A DNA stretch of 64,000 bases from Pseudoalteromonas prydzensis (GTDB lineage Bacteria > Pseudomonadota > Gammaproteobacteria > Enterobacterales > Alteromonadaceae), in contig NZ_DRGM01000133.1 in the NCBI RefSeq assembly GCF_011050055.1, forward strand, positions 1 through 64,000, written 5' to 3'. Of this stretch, positions 46,538 to 55,594 are shown piece by piece. Below the pieces are notes generated by a model that saw nothing but the letters and a program-made list of their open reading frames with translations, made no database searches and had not been told where the DNA came from. The position numbers and the translations under genes were made by a program. The number at the start of each line of letters is the position of its first letter. Positions within the stretch are counted from its first letter, which is position 1.

Positions 46538-46699
46538 TTAGGTCAAATAACTTGTTTTATAAATAGCACCAGATTGCGCTGCATCAAGTTTTTCAGTTTC
46601 AGGCTCTGCGTCGTCGTCTTTGCTGTTTTCATCAGTTTCTACAGGATGATATAGGTCGAATATAAAATCGATTTCTTCGCGCTTTAATACAGTTTGCAT
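46538..46699 (-). CDS. 53-aa acidic protein, hypothetical
   Basis: A short frame from ATG 46699 to TAA 46538, MQTVLKREEIDFIFDLYHPV at its start, with a strongly acidic middle (DENSKDDDAEPETE) and the C-terminus YKTSYLT. A perfect AGGAGG lies 5 bp before the ATG, the best ribosome site in this area, and a TATAAT box is at 46766-46761. No family was recognised. It is downstream of pdsS on the same strand. The leader and codon pattern argue for a real, well-translated gene. Confidence 0.6.
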   Translation of the reverse strand: MQTVLKREEIDFIFDLYHPVETDENSKDDDAEPETEKLDAAQSGAIYKTSYLT

Positions 46700-46806
46700 T
46701 TTAACCTCCTAGTAATCAGTCTAAAACTTGCTGATAATAAGGATATGCCTGTAAGCCTGAATTATAGGTGAACACTTATTGCTCAAAATGTGTAGAAATG
46801 TAACCC

Positions 46807-48966
46807 TCAGCTCTTTTGGGTTACATCTTTATATTTGGGTGTAGATAATGGCATCCTAACAATAAACTCAACGCCATCACCTTGTTGATTATTGGCCGCT
46901 ATTACACTGCCTTGATGATATTCACATACTAAACGAACAATGTATAAACCCAACCCTAAGTGAGGCTGTTGTTGAAGTTGTTGACTGCGAACTGAAACCA
47001 TCGAGTCAAAAATATGTTCAGCAAGTCCTGCTGGTAGTAATGGCCCGTTATTTTTAACAGTTAAAACGGCCTCGTTATCGTCTTTCGCTAAGCTGACGCT
47101 TATTGCGCTATCACAAAGGTTAAACTCTAAGGCATTATTAATGAGTTTATCGAGTAGCTGTGCGACAAATTCAGGTGCGCCCATAACAGCTAAGGAAGAG
47201 TCGCAAATATCGATAGTGAAAGCCTGCTGCGGGTAGGTGAGTTGATAGCCCTGCATGCAGCCCGTTATCACTTTACGTAAATCAAATGGTTCAGCTTCTG
47301 CGCTTTGAATGCTTTGTTCAAGACGCGTTGCTTCGCTCATGGTGGTAATAATTTTACCTAACCGCTCCACCCCTTCACTGGCGCGATCAAGGTATTTTTG
47401 GCTAAGCTCACTTTGCGGCTGCATTTGTAAGTTTTCAAGCGAGCTTCGTACTACGGCAACAGGGGTTCTCAGTTCGTGAGATAACCGCGATGACATGGTT
47501 TCTAAATAATTAGTATAACCGCCTAAGCGGCCAACAATATTGGCAAAGCTACGGGATAAGTCGCCTATCTCATCGTTTGAGTCACTATAATCAATGCTGC
47601 CCGTTACTCGCCCTTGGGCGTCAATGGCTTGCTCTGCGGTATCGCGAAGGCGGCGAATGCGACTTGATATTCTTGAGGCAAAAAAGAACAGGGTTACTGT
47701 GCCTATCAGCATTACCGCTAAAATCACATTAAATAGCTTTTCGAGCGATTTATTTCGTAAAGTGCGTACACCGTTGGTGGTCTCTTCGGCGACCACGGCA
47801 CCAATCACTTGGTCTTGGATCCATATCGGATAAGCAGCAGATAAAATAACCGCTTTGTTATCTGGAGTCAGTCGCCACGACGAGGCAGGTGTCCCCGTGA
47901 GTGCTTTACCTATGTGTGTACCTTGCATGGCCGCAACATCATGTAAGGTATCTAAAAATTCGTTTTCGGGGCGGGTGAGTACCTTGTAATAAAGTGGGTG
48001 TAAATAGTTTTGCTCAAAGCGCTGCCACCAAGTTGTAGGCGGTTTATCTGCAATACCATCCGCCCATACGCCGTCGGCATGGTGAATTGATCCAGATTGC
48101 GCCAGTACCCGGTGATGATTATCAACTACCCAAATACGGCTGCCGCTGTGTCCCATGCCTTTTAAAATCCGGTTTATTTCTGGGGAAGGAACGAGAACTG
48201 AGCCAATATCATTGGGGTTTTGTAAGTTTGAAGTCGACATGGTTTGTGGTTCAGGCTTACCTTGATCCCAATCTTCGATAGCAAAACCAAGTTTATTACC
48301 CAGCATATTAAGTGGCAAGCGCAGTTCTATATTGTAGCCCGTCTCTGTACTGACAAAGTAACCTTGAATTTTTGTAATAGGAATTTTGCTTTGCGCATCG
48401 AATGCATTGATCCAACCGTCTTTTCTGGCGGCAACAATGTAGCGTTTAAATTCGCCATCAGGCGTTTTAAGCATGATTTGTAAGTGATCATTACGGGTTA
48501 AACTTAAGCTGTTTTTAGCGCGATAAACCACCGAGTCATCGGTAACTTTAAATACTGCATATAAAAAGTTTTCATATTTGCCAACCATATGCTCAAACGA
48601 TAAGTCCTCAAGCTGATGGTCGGGTTTATTGGTTTGTAAATAGCGCTGATCATAGTGCCAGATTAAACTTTGGTACGGCTGCCAGTCAGATAATTTACCG
48701 TCAAGTTGAATGGGGTTACTGAGGTTATAGGCATAAAGATCACGGCCTTTGACGACTTGATCTAAAAAATTGCTTTGCGAATCAAATAGCGCAGGGCGCT
48801 CATGTAATGCAGTGGCGAGTGCGCGAGTGGTGCCGACCAGGGTTTTTTCTTGCCCTTGGCGTAAAAACTTTTCCATTTCCCACACATATTCATAGCCAAG
48901 CCAAGGCAATAAAAACAAAAAGCATGACAGCAAAATAAACTTGCTACGCAAACCAAAGCGCAGCAT
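46807..48966 (-). CDS. pdsS: proteobacterial dedicated sortase system histidine kinase
   Basis: Inner-membrane kinase of 719 residues from ATG 48966, which overlaps the pdsR stop (TAATG). First helix about 8-27. The large periplasmic part (28-410) begins with a CBM9/DOMON-like beta-sandwich (about 85-235: IQLDGKLSDWQPY, FLYAVFKVTDDS, YNIELRLPLNMLG). A second helix (about 412-432), HAMP, HisKA with phospho-His about H497 in RLSHELRTPVAVV, and HATPase follow. It matches the kinase of the marine proteobacterial sortase locus; the sortase, target and PdsO genes are divergent. A carbohydrate-like ligand is a guess from the sandwich domain. Confidence 0.9.
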   Translation of the reverse strand: MLRFGLRSKFILLSCFLFLLPWLGYEYVWEMEKFLRQGQEKTLVGTTRALATALHERPALFDSQSNFLDQVVKGRDLYAYNLSNPIQLDGKLSDWQPYQSLIWHYDQRYLQTNKPDHQLEDLSFEHMVGKYENFLYAVFKVTDDSVVYRAKNSLSLTRNDHLQIMLKTPDGEFKRYIVAARKDGWINAFDAQSKIPITKIQGYFVSTETGYNIELRLPLNMLGNKLGFAIEDWDQGKPEPQTMSTSNLQNPNDIGSVLVPSPEINRILKGMGHSGSRIWVVDNHHRVLAQSGSIHHADGVWADGIADKPPTTWWQRFEQNYLHPLYYKVLTRPENEFLDTLHDVAAMQGTHIGKALTGTPASSWRLTPDNKAVILSAAYPIWIQDQVIGAVVAEETTNGVRTLRNKSLEKLFNVILAVMLIGTVTLFFFASRISSRIRRLRDTAEQAIDAQGRVTGSIDYSDSNDEIGDLSRSFANIVGRLGGYTNYLETMSSRLSHELRTPVAVVRSSLENLQMQPQSELSQKYLDRASEGVERLGKIITTMSEATRLEQSIQSAEAEPFDLRKVITGCMQGYQLTYPQQAFTIDICDSSLAVMGAPEFVAQLLDKLINNALEFNLCDSAISVSLAKDDNEAVLTVKNNGPLLPAGLAEHIFDSMVSVRSQQLQQQPHLGLGLYIVRLVCEYHQGSVIAANNQQGDGVEFIVRMPLSTPKYKDVTQKS

Positions 48967-49655
48967 TACAGTTGCTCCCAGCGGTAACCCATACCGTACA
49001 CGGTGTCGATACAATCAAACTGCGCATCTAAGGCAATAAATTTTTTACGAATACGTTTAACGTGCGAAGTGATTGTGCTGTCATCAACGTAAATTTTTGC
49101 ATCGCTCATTAGCTCGTTACGGCTTTTTACATGCCCCGGGCGCTGAGCCAGTGAGTGCAGCATCCAAAACTCTGTGACGGTTAAATCGACTATTTGCTGC
49201 TGCCAAAATACTTGCATACGTTTAGTATCAAGCGTGAGTAGGCCGCGATTGAGTAAGGCATTTTGATCAGCCGGTTGCTCAAGGGCTTCCATGCGCCGAA
49301 ACAACGCACCAATACGTGCGGCTAAATGCGCCATGCTGATGTCTTTAGTAAGGTAATCATCTGCGCCCATGCGTAGGCCGCACACGGTATCAATTTCGCT
49401 ATCGCGGGCGGTTAAAAAAATAATCGGCAAGGTTTTAGAAAGCGAACGCAGAGTTTGACATAGTAAAAAACCGCCATCAATTTCATGACCTAAACCAATA
49501 TCGACAATCGCTAAATCGGGCAATGCGTCATTAAATGCATGCTCTGCACTTTGGCGGTCGCAATAGCCGCTGACCTGATACCCTTGTGCGCTAAGCATTT
49601 CCATGTAGTTTTCGCGGATTGCGGTTTCATCTTCAATGATGGCTATTTTCTTCAT
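48966..49655 (-). CDS. pdsR: proteobacterial dedicated sortase system response regulator
   Basis: OmpR/PhoB-type regulator of 229 residues from ATG 49655 (AAGG at 7 nt; an ATG two codons earlier has poor spacing). Receiver with phospho-acceptor about D52 in LAIVDIGLGHEIDGG and Lys in YLTKDIS; winged-helix effector domain with the recognition region DDSTITSHVKRIRKKF. It is first in pdsR-pdsS and divergent from pdsO; it very probably controls the facing pdsO-target-sortase genes through the 225-bp shared upstream region. Confidence 0.92.
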   Translation of the reverse strand: MKKIAIIEDETAIRENYMEMLSAQGYQVSGYCDRQSAEHAFNDALPDLAIVDIGLGHEIDGGFLLCQTLRSLSKTLPIIFLTARDSEIDTVCGLRMGADDYLTKDISMAHLAARIGALFRRMEALEQPADQNALLNRGLLTLDTKRMQVFWQQQIVDLTVTEFWMLHSLAQRPGHVKSRNELMSDAKIYVDDSTITSHVKRIRKKFIALDAQFDCIDTVYGMGYRWEQL

Positions 49656-49715
49656 CTTCATACCTTCTTACTCATTTGATTGCACTATACCTAATTTTTT
49701 TTCTTTCGCACTGGC

Positions 49716-49770
49716 AAAAAGGCAATTGCCTTTTTTTTGCCACAATTGCTCAGCAGTTTGCCTTTTTTGC
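49716..49770. promoter_or_regulatory. repeat-rich control region between pdsR and pdsO
   Basis: AAAAAGGCAATTGCCTTTTT (within 49716-49738) is a perfect palindrome, and TTGCCTTTTTT(TT)GC recurs at 49726-49740 and 49758-49770, 32 bp apart (three helical turns). Further GTTGCC and CTTGC words follow. Such phased direct repeats suit an OmpR-family dimer such as PdsR. The palindrome could also terminate RNA. Assignment is inference. Confidence 0.4.
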
Positions 49771-49880
49771 TCCCCTTTGTTGCCACTTGAGCTTGCTTTA
49801 ATAGCGTTATACCAAATAGGGCAGCTACCCAACCTATGAGTTGCCAACCATTAAGTTATTAAGCAAAAAAGGATTACACC

Positions 49881-50618
49881 ATGAAAAAAATGATTATCGC
49901 TTGCACTATCGCTACTATTTTTGCAGCGCCTAACTTAGCGCACGCTGACACAAAATCAGTGGCAGCAAAAGAAACTCATAAAGAAACGGTTATCGGCCTC
50001 AGCACCGGTGCGATTTTAGGCGGGATTGTTGGCGGCCCAATTGGTGCCTTTGTTGGCGCATTTGCTGGTGGCTTGATTGGTGAGCAAGAAGTGGCCGAAG
50101 ATAAAATTGCCGAGCAACAACGTGCTTTATTAGTGCTGCAAGATAAAACTGATGATTACCAGCATGTACTCGCTAAAAATGCGCAAATGACTGAACAGCT
50201 CGATCAACTTGAAGCCAATAATGAACGCCTAGCATTAGCACAAATGCACAATCTAATGGCAATGACCATTCAATTTAAAACCGGTTCAAGTGAGATTGCT
50301 CCGCACTTTGCCAGCCAACTCGACCAACTAGTGAATTTGCTACAAAGCCAACCTGACTTGCAGTTAGATTTAAATGGCTTTGCCGATCAACGTGGTGATG
50401 AACTCGCTAATCTAGCGCTTTCAAAACAGCGAGTTGCCAATGTACAAAGCTACTTAATAAAACAAGGTATCAGCCATACCCGATTAACGACCACCGCATT
50501 TGGTGAGCAGCAAACTGTGGCTGATAGCGATAACTATGAAGAAAACATGTTTGATCGCCGTGTGACGTTAACAACGCGTCCAAGCACGCAGCCGTATAGC
50601 CAAACCGCGAGTAACTAA
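49881..50618 (+). CDS. pdsO: sortase-associated OmpA-like protein PdsO
   Basis: A 245-residue exported protein. Signal peptide ending PNLAHA; a glycine-zipper segment (about 38-70: GAILGGIVGGPIGAFVGAFAGG) that can insert in a membrane; a coiled coil (70-120); and an OmpA C-terminal peptidoglycan-binding domain (about 128-235) with LNGFADQRGDELANLALSKQRVANV. AAAAAGGA precedes the ATG. It leads the pdsO-target-sortase genes. It likely ties the system to peptidoglycan and an envelope membrane. The target gene follows after 39 bp. Confidence 0.92.
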   Translation: MKKMIIACTIATIFAAPNLAHADTKSVAAKETHKETVIGLSTGAILGGIVGGPIGAFVGAFAGGLIGEQEVAEDKIAEQQRALLVLQDKTDDYQHVLAKNAQMTEQLDQLEANNERLALAQMHNLMAMTIQFKTGSSEIAPHFASQLDQLVNLLQSQPDLQLDLNGFADQRGDELANLALSKQRVANVQSYLIKQGISHTRLTTTAFGEQQTVADSDNYEENMFDRRVTLTTRPSTQPYSQTASN

Positions 50619-50657
50619 TCGCCATTTTGCCAAGTAGCCGCCAAGGGAGTGATTTTT

Positions 50658-52679
50658 ATGTTGAGTAAACCAAGCAAAGTGCTGATCCGTAGCCGTTTAT
50701 GGCTACGGGGAAGCCTTTTTATTTTCATCGTGTTAGTCAGCTGTGCGAGTCACGCCAACACATCGCCAGAACTAACTATGTTCGACAGCAAAGGTGCAAT
50801 GGCTGCACCTGGCGTTATTTTAAAAAGTGATGCCACCATGACAATCACAGGGCTGATAAACCATGTTGTGGTAACTCAACATTATCGCAATGAAAACCCG
50901 TTTGCTGTTAATGCGCGCTATGTCTTTCCACTGGCCGATGAAAGTGCAGTGCATGCCATGACAATGCAGATTGGCGATCGAGTGATCAAAGGGGAAATTG
51001 ATAAAAAAGTACAAGCAGAGCTGCGTTTTCAACAGGCACAACAAGCGGGTCAACAAGCGGCTTTAGTGCGCCAGCAGCGCTCGAACATGTTTGTCACTAA
51101 TGTGGCAAACATCGGCCCCGGCGAAGAAGTGCAAATAGAGCTGAAATATCAAGAAGTGATTGATTATCGCAGCGGTACATTTGCGCTGCGGTTTCCAACC
51201 ACAATAACGCCCCGTTATCATCCAATTAATGGGGTACTGCAAACTCGTGAACAAAGCGAGAGTCCACGCGTTGCAAAGCAGCCTGCTGCTACTGTATTTA
51301 CGCCATCAGGATGGATCACGCCTATTTACTCATCCTCTAGTCATAGTGATACAGCGCAAAGTGAATTTAGTTTAACAATTAATATCGATGTTGGTTTAGA
51401 GCTGGTTGATATTCAATCTAAGTATCATCAGATTGCAATCGAAAACTCAGCCTTTGGTCAATATCAAGTTGCTTTGAATGAGCCTAATGCAGTGGACCGT
51501 GATTTTTTACTGGAGTTTAAACCGCTGCAAAAAGAGCAAGCGCAAGCCGCATTTTTTACCGAGCAACTTAATAATGGTGAGCGCTTTGGTTTGCTAATGT
51601 TGTTGCCGCCAGACGACCATTTTACGCAAACCCAGCGATTGGCAAGAGAAATGATTTTTGTTGTTGATACCTCAGGCTCTATGCATGGCCAATCAATGGA
51701 GCAAGCTAAAAGTGCGCTGCACTATGCGCTATCGTTACTTGATAGCAACGACAGCTTTAACATTATTGGCTTTGATGACCAAATAATGCCAATGAGTAAT
51801 AAACCAGTGCCAGCAAACGATTTTAATTTACGCCGCGCAGAGCGCTTTGTTTATAACTTACAAGCTGATGGCGGCACTGAAATTAAAGGGGCGTTGGATG
51901 CGGTGCTGGATGGCCGTGAGCATCTTGGGTATGTACGCCAAGTGGTGTTTTTAACCGATGGCAGTGTTAGTAATGAAGATGCCTTGTTTAAACATATTAA
52001 CGCAGCATTAGGTGACAGCCGCTTGTTTACTGTGGGTATAGGCAGTGCGCCAAATAGCTATTTTATGCGCCGCGCCGCGGATGTTGGCCGTGGTACATTT
52101 ACCCATATAGGTAGCAGCGCACAAGTGCAACCAAAAATGCAGCAGCTGTTTGATAAATTGGCACATCCTGCTATTACGCAACTTGCACTTATTAGTGATG
52201 CAGTTAGTCAACAACTTGAATATTGGCCATCGCCGTTACCAGATTTATATTTTTCAGAGCCAGTAATGGTGGCGGTTAAGCTTGATAACCAATCTGCGAT
52301 TACATTAACAGGGCAAACAGCGCAAGGACCACTGGCAATAAAATTAAATACACAACAAGGGCAGTCAGCACAGGGGATTGCAAGGCTCTGGGCACGACAA
52401 AAAATTAAGTCGTTATTACTTTATAACCAACAACAGCAGGTAAAAGCACAGGTTGAGAGTCTGGCGCTTGAGCATCAATTACTCAGCCCATTTACCGCCT
52501 TTATAGCAATTGAACAAACGCAGTCGAGCACGGTTGCAGAGCACAACGTACAAGCTGCTAATCAGCTGCCACAGGGGTTAACAATGCGTTTGCCGCAAAC
52601 TGATGGGCAGAGCCGACTGCATATTTTGCTCGGTTGCGTGCTATTGGCTGGATTTGTGGTGCTGAGGCTAAAAAAATGA
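50658..52679 (+). CDS. marine proteobacterial sortase target protein (VIT + vWA)
   Basis: Exported protein of 673 residues from ATG 50658 (AAGGGAG at 8 nt). N-terminal hydrophobic signal with SCASHA, which could be a plain or a lipoprotein-type cleavage site. VIT domain (about 52-180), vWA domain (about 330-500) with the MIDAS metal site DTSGS at 337-341, then a beta region. The C-terminus is a complete sorting signal: LPQTDG (645-650), hydrophobic helix and RLKK tail. It resembles inter-alpha-trypsin-inhibitor heavy chains. It is the single expected substrate of the next gene, with which it overlaps by ATGA. Confidence 0.93.
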   Translation: MLSKPSKVLIRSRLWLRGSLFIFIVLVSCASHANTSPELTMFDSKGAMAAPGVILKSDATMTITGLINHVVVTQHYRNENPFAVNARYVFPLADESAVHAMTMQIGDRVIKGEIDKKVQAELRFQQAQQAGQQAALVRQQRSNMFVTNVANIGPGEEVQIELKYQEVIDYRSGTFALRFPTTITPRYHPINGVLQTREQSESPRVAKQPAATVFTPSGWITPIYSSSSHSDTAQSEFSLTINIDVGLELVDIQSKYHQIAIENSAFGQYQVALNEPNAVDRDFLLEFKPLQKEQAQAAFFTEQLNNGERFGLLMLLPPDDHFTQTQRLAREMIFVVDTSGSMHGQSMEQAKSALHYALSLLDSNDSFNIIGFDDQIMPMSNKPVPANDFNLRRAERFVYNLQADGGTEIKGALDAVLDGREHLGYVRQVVFLTDGSVSNEDALFKHINAALGDSRLFTVGIGSAPNSYFMRRAADVGRGTFTHIGSSAQVQPKMQQLFDKLAHPAITQLALISDAVSQQLEYWPSPLPDLYFSEPVMVAVKLDNQSAITLTGQTAQGPLAIKLNTQQGQSAQGIARLWARQKIKSLLLYNQQQQVKAQVESLALEHQLLSPFTAFIAIEQTQSSTVAEHNVQAANQLPQGLTMRLPQTDGQSRLHILLGCVLLAGFVVLRLKK

Positions 52680-53269
52680 AAGCAGTGCTCGGTGCTCTAT
52701 TATTGATTGTTGGTTTGGCGCTGTTTGGCCATGGCAGTTATATGCAAGCTAAAGCGTGGTTGGCACAACATTTTATTGAGCAGGCTTGGCAACTGGCACT
52801 GACAACGCCACAGCAACAGGTAAAACCATGGTTTTATGCTGACAGTTACGTGACCGCACAACTGAATTGGCCAAGTCAAAAACAAACCTTAACAATATTA
52901 GCAGGAGCCAGCGGCCGTAACTTAGCCTTTGCACCGAGTCACTTTTTACCCAGTGGCGAGCTCGGCTCAGAGCGTGGCGTATTGATTGCTGGGCATAATG
53001 ACACCCACTTTGCTTTTTTACAAAAAGTGAAAGTGGGTGAGCAGTTTAGCTTGCAAACGCAAAATGGCGTGATTGAACAATACCAAGTACGTGGGATTGA
53101 GGTGATCCATCAATCCCAGCACCATTTTTTAGCACAAGCTGGTTTGTACTTACTGACTTGTTATCCTTTTAACTCACTAGCATCAGGCACTGATTTGCGC
53201 TTGTTAGTATCAGCAGATAAAGTCTCATCCGATAAAGCCTCTTCATTAACATCGACAACCAACTCCTGA
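52676..53269 (+). CDS. class GN sortase
   Basis: Transpeptidase of 197 residues from ATG 52676, overlapping the target stop (ATGA). Single N-terminal membrane helix (about 3-24), then the sortase barrel with catalytic H107 in LIAGHNDTHF, C162 in LLTCYPF and R175 in GTDLRLLV. It should cut the LPQTDG signal of the neighbour between Thr and Asp or an equivalent bond and fix the protein to an envelope acceptor; the acceptor in Gram-negatives is not established. The C-terminal 17 residues are Ser/Thr-rich and extra to the fold. Its last 109 bp overlap the convergent transporter gene. Confidence 0.93.
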   Translation: MKAVLGALLLIVGLALFGHGSYMQAKAWLAQHFIEQAWQLALTTPQQQVKPWFYADSYVTAQLNWPSQKQTLTILAGASGRNLAFAPSHFLPSGELGSERGVLIAGHNDTHFAFLQKVKVGEQFSLQTQNGVIEQYQVRGIEVIHQSQHHFLAQAGLYLLTCYPFNSLASGTDLRLLVSADKVSSDKASSLTSTTNS

Positions 53270-54123
53270 TGGCGTTGGCTTATCATTACGCCAATAAACA
53301 CCACGAAGATACTTAGCCATTGCCCTAACGTGAGAATTTCCCCCAAAATAATTGCCGACAAGATGAGCGTGAAAATTGGAATTAAATTTGAATAGGCGGC
53401 CGCAGTGAGTACCGATACTTTACTAATTGCGTAATTATACAAGCCATAGCCGCCTAAGGTGACGCAAGAGCCTAAATATAAAATACTTAATAATGCGCTA
53501 AGATCATGTTGGTTTTCACTGGGTAAATCAATAAACAGTAAAAATGGCGCAAAGAACAGACTACCGCTAAAACCTTGCAGTGCAATTAAAGTTAATGGTG
53601 AGTAGCGGGCAACTAAATGCTTAACTGAAATAGTATAAAACGCGGCGCAAACCATCGCCATTAGTTCTAAAAAGTTACCCAGCAATGGATTAGGGGCTTG
53701 CTCTGAAGTAGGCGATAGCAGAGTGAGTAAAATACTGCCGCCAATACAAAAGGTAAAGCCAATAACGATGGCTTTACTGATGTACTCTTTGAGCATAAAA
53801 AACGCTAAAAGCGCCACTATAATCGGTAAGCACGAAACAATAACCCCCGCTTGCGAAGCCGAAGTGTATTCCATTGCATGGCCTTCAAACAAAAAATACA
53901 GGCAGGGCTCAGCCAGCGACATGCCTACTAAGTACTTCCAATCACCTTTATGATATTCAAAGCGGATCACATATCGCCATAAACATAACGCTAATACTAA
54001 GGTGGTGAGCATGCGCAAAAAAATGACTAAAGCAGGATCATAAATAGCAATGGCATATTTTAAGGCGATAAAAGAGCTACCCCATAAAAAGGTGGCAATG
54101 ATCAAACAAAGGCTAGCTGGCAT
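53161..54123 (-). CDS. EamA/DMT-family transporter
   Basis: A 320-residue inner-membrane protein with ten helices arranged as two EamA repeats (about 1-135 and 150-285). Signatures are LWGSSFIALKYAI near the start and NYAISKVSVLTAAAYSNLIPIFTLILS in the second repeat. It exports or exchanges metabolites; the substrate cannot be told. The C-terminus carries an unusually long hydrophilic tail (about 290-320, VVDVNEEALSDETLSADTN...), which is exactly the part encoded opposite the sortase gene. The tail may be a by-product of that overlap. Confidence 0.88.
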   Translation of the reverse strand: MPASLCLIIATFLWGSSFIALKYAIAIYDPALVIFLRMLTTLVLALCLWRYVIRFEYHKGDWKYLVGMSLAEPCLYFLFEGHAMEYTSASQAGVIVSCLPIIVALLAFFMLKEYISKAIVIGFTFCIGGSILLTLLSPTSEQAPNPLLGNFLELMAMVCAAFYTISVKHLVARYSPLTLIALQGFSGSLFFAPFLLFIDLPSENQHDLSALLSILYLGSCVTLGGYGLYNYAISKVSVLTAAAYSNLIPIFTLILSAIILGEILTLGQWLSIFVVFIGVMISQRHQELVVDVNEEALSDETLSADTNKRKSVPDASELKG

Positions 54124-54235
54124 AAACGTCGTATGATTATAGTAAAAGGCGATCCTAGCATGAATTTTTTTTACTTGTTCAAAAATCGATAACTGGTATA
54201 AATAAATCCTTCAATATTTTTGTGTAGTAAAAAGC

Positions 54236-55339
54236 ATGCAAAGGGCACAGGTAATAGTGGTTAAGCTGGGAACGAGTGTACTCACCGGCGGCACCGATAA
54301 ACTCGACAAAGCGCACATGGTGGAATTAGTTCGCCAATGTTGTGAATTAAAAAAACAAGGTCATCAAGTAGTGCTAGTTTCAAGCGGTGCAGTGGCTGCG
54401 GGTCGTGAGCAACTATTAAAACCCTGTGGTCGTTCATTGATTGATAAACAGATGCTTGCCGCGATTGGCCAAGGCCAACTAATACACACATGGCAAAGCT
54501 TATTCGCTTTATATGGTGTGAATGTGGGGCAAATGCTACTAACCCGCGCTGATGTTGATTACAGAGAGCGTTACCTCAATGCCCGCGATACATTAACCGC
54601 GCTATTAAGTTATGACGTAGTGCCGATCATTAATGAAAATGACGCAGTTGCGACTGCTGAAATTAAAGTCGGTGATAACGATAACCTTTCTGCGCTGGTA
54701 GCAATATTAGCTAATGCGGACAAATTATTATTATTGACCGATCAAGAAGGCTTATTTACTAGCGATCCACGCACAGATATTAATGCGCAACTTATTGATG
54801 AAGTGAATCATATCGATGATGAATTACGCCAACTTGCTGGTGGCAGTGGCACCAGCTTAGGCACTGGTGGCATGGCAACAAAATTACAAGCGGCAGATAT
54901 CGCGCGCCGTGCTGGCGTTGAAGTGATCATTGCTAAAGGTGCTGGTGAAAATGTAATTCTTAACTGTATGAGCGAACAGTTACCAGGCACACGCTTTGTA
55001 AAGCTCATCGCGCCACGCGATGGCCGTAAAAAATGGCTGTTAGCTGGACCTAAAAGTAGTGGCCAAATAGTGATTGATGATGGCGCTGTAAACGCTTTAC
55101 AGCAACAAGGCGCTAGTTTATTAGCCAAAGGCGTACGTGGTGTGCGTGGTCAGTTTGAACGTGGCGATCTTATTGATTTAGTCACCAGCGATCAGCAATT
55201 AGTTGCCCGTGGGTTAGTACGTTTTAGTAAAGCTGAAATCGATATCATTAAAGGTTGTCATTCAAGTGAAATAGCTAAGTTGCTAGCCTTTGACTGTGGC
55301 AGTGAGGTGATCCATCGTGATAATTTGGTGTTGTTTTAG
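54236..55339 (+). CDS. proB: glutamate 5-kinase
   Basis: Phosphorylates glutamate to glutamyl 5-phosphate, the first and feedback-controlled step of proline synthesis. 367 residues. Amino-acid-kinase domain (about 1-255) with [28 protein letters not shown] and [14 protein letters not shown]-terminal PUA domain (about 275-350). proA, often next to it, is absent here. The gene starts about 110 bp from the divergent transporter gene. Proline also serves as an osmolyte in marine bacteria. Confidence 0.96.
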   Translation: MQRAQVIVVKLGTSVLTGGTDKLDKAHMVELVRQCCELKKQGHQVVLVSSGAVAAGREQLLKPCGRSLIDKQMLAAIGQGQLIHTWQSLFALYGVNVGQMLLTRADVDYRERYLNARDTLTALLSYDVVPIINENDAVATAEIKVGDNDNLSALVAILANADKLLLLTDQEGLFTSDPRTDINAQLIDEVNHIDDELRQLAGGSGTSLGTGGMATKLQAADIARRAGVEVIIAKGAGENVILNCMSEQLPGTRFVKLIAPRDGRKKWLLAGPKSSGQIVIDDGAVNALQQQGASLLAKGVRGVRGQFERGDLIDLVTSDQQLVARGLVRFSKAEIDIIKGCHSSEIAKLLAFDCGSEVIHRDNLVLF

Positions 55340-55594
55340 ATTATCAAACGACTACATTGTAAAACAATAAAGTCACCCCTTGTGGACATGAATGGATAGT
55401 TTTCATAATACCGCAACACTAAACCTTTGATGCCTGCCTTTTCACTGCGCTATTGAGGTTGGCTTTATATTTTCAAAAATAACGTGGATTGCTTTACTTT
55501 TTAGGCGATGGAACCGCGTTTTTTGATGCTATTTTAGCTTTATATTCTGTGTTAAAATCTGTGCCCTTAAATCGTTGTATACAGGGCTCAGTTG

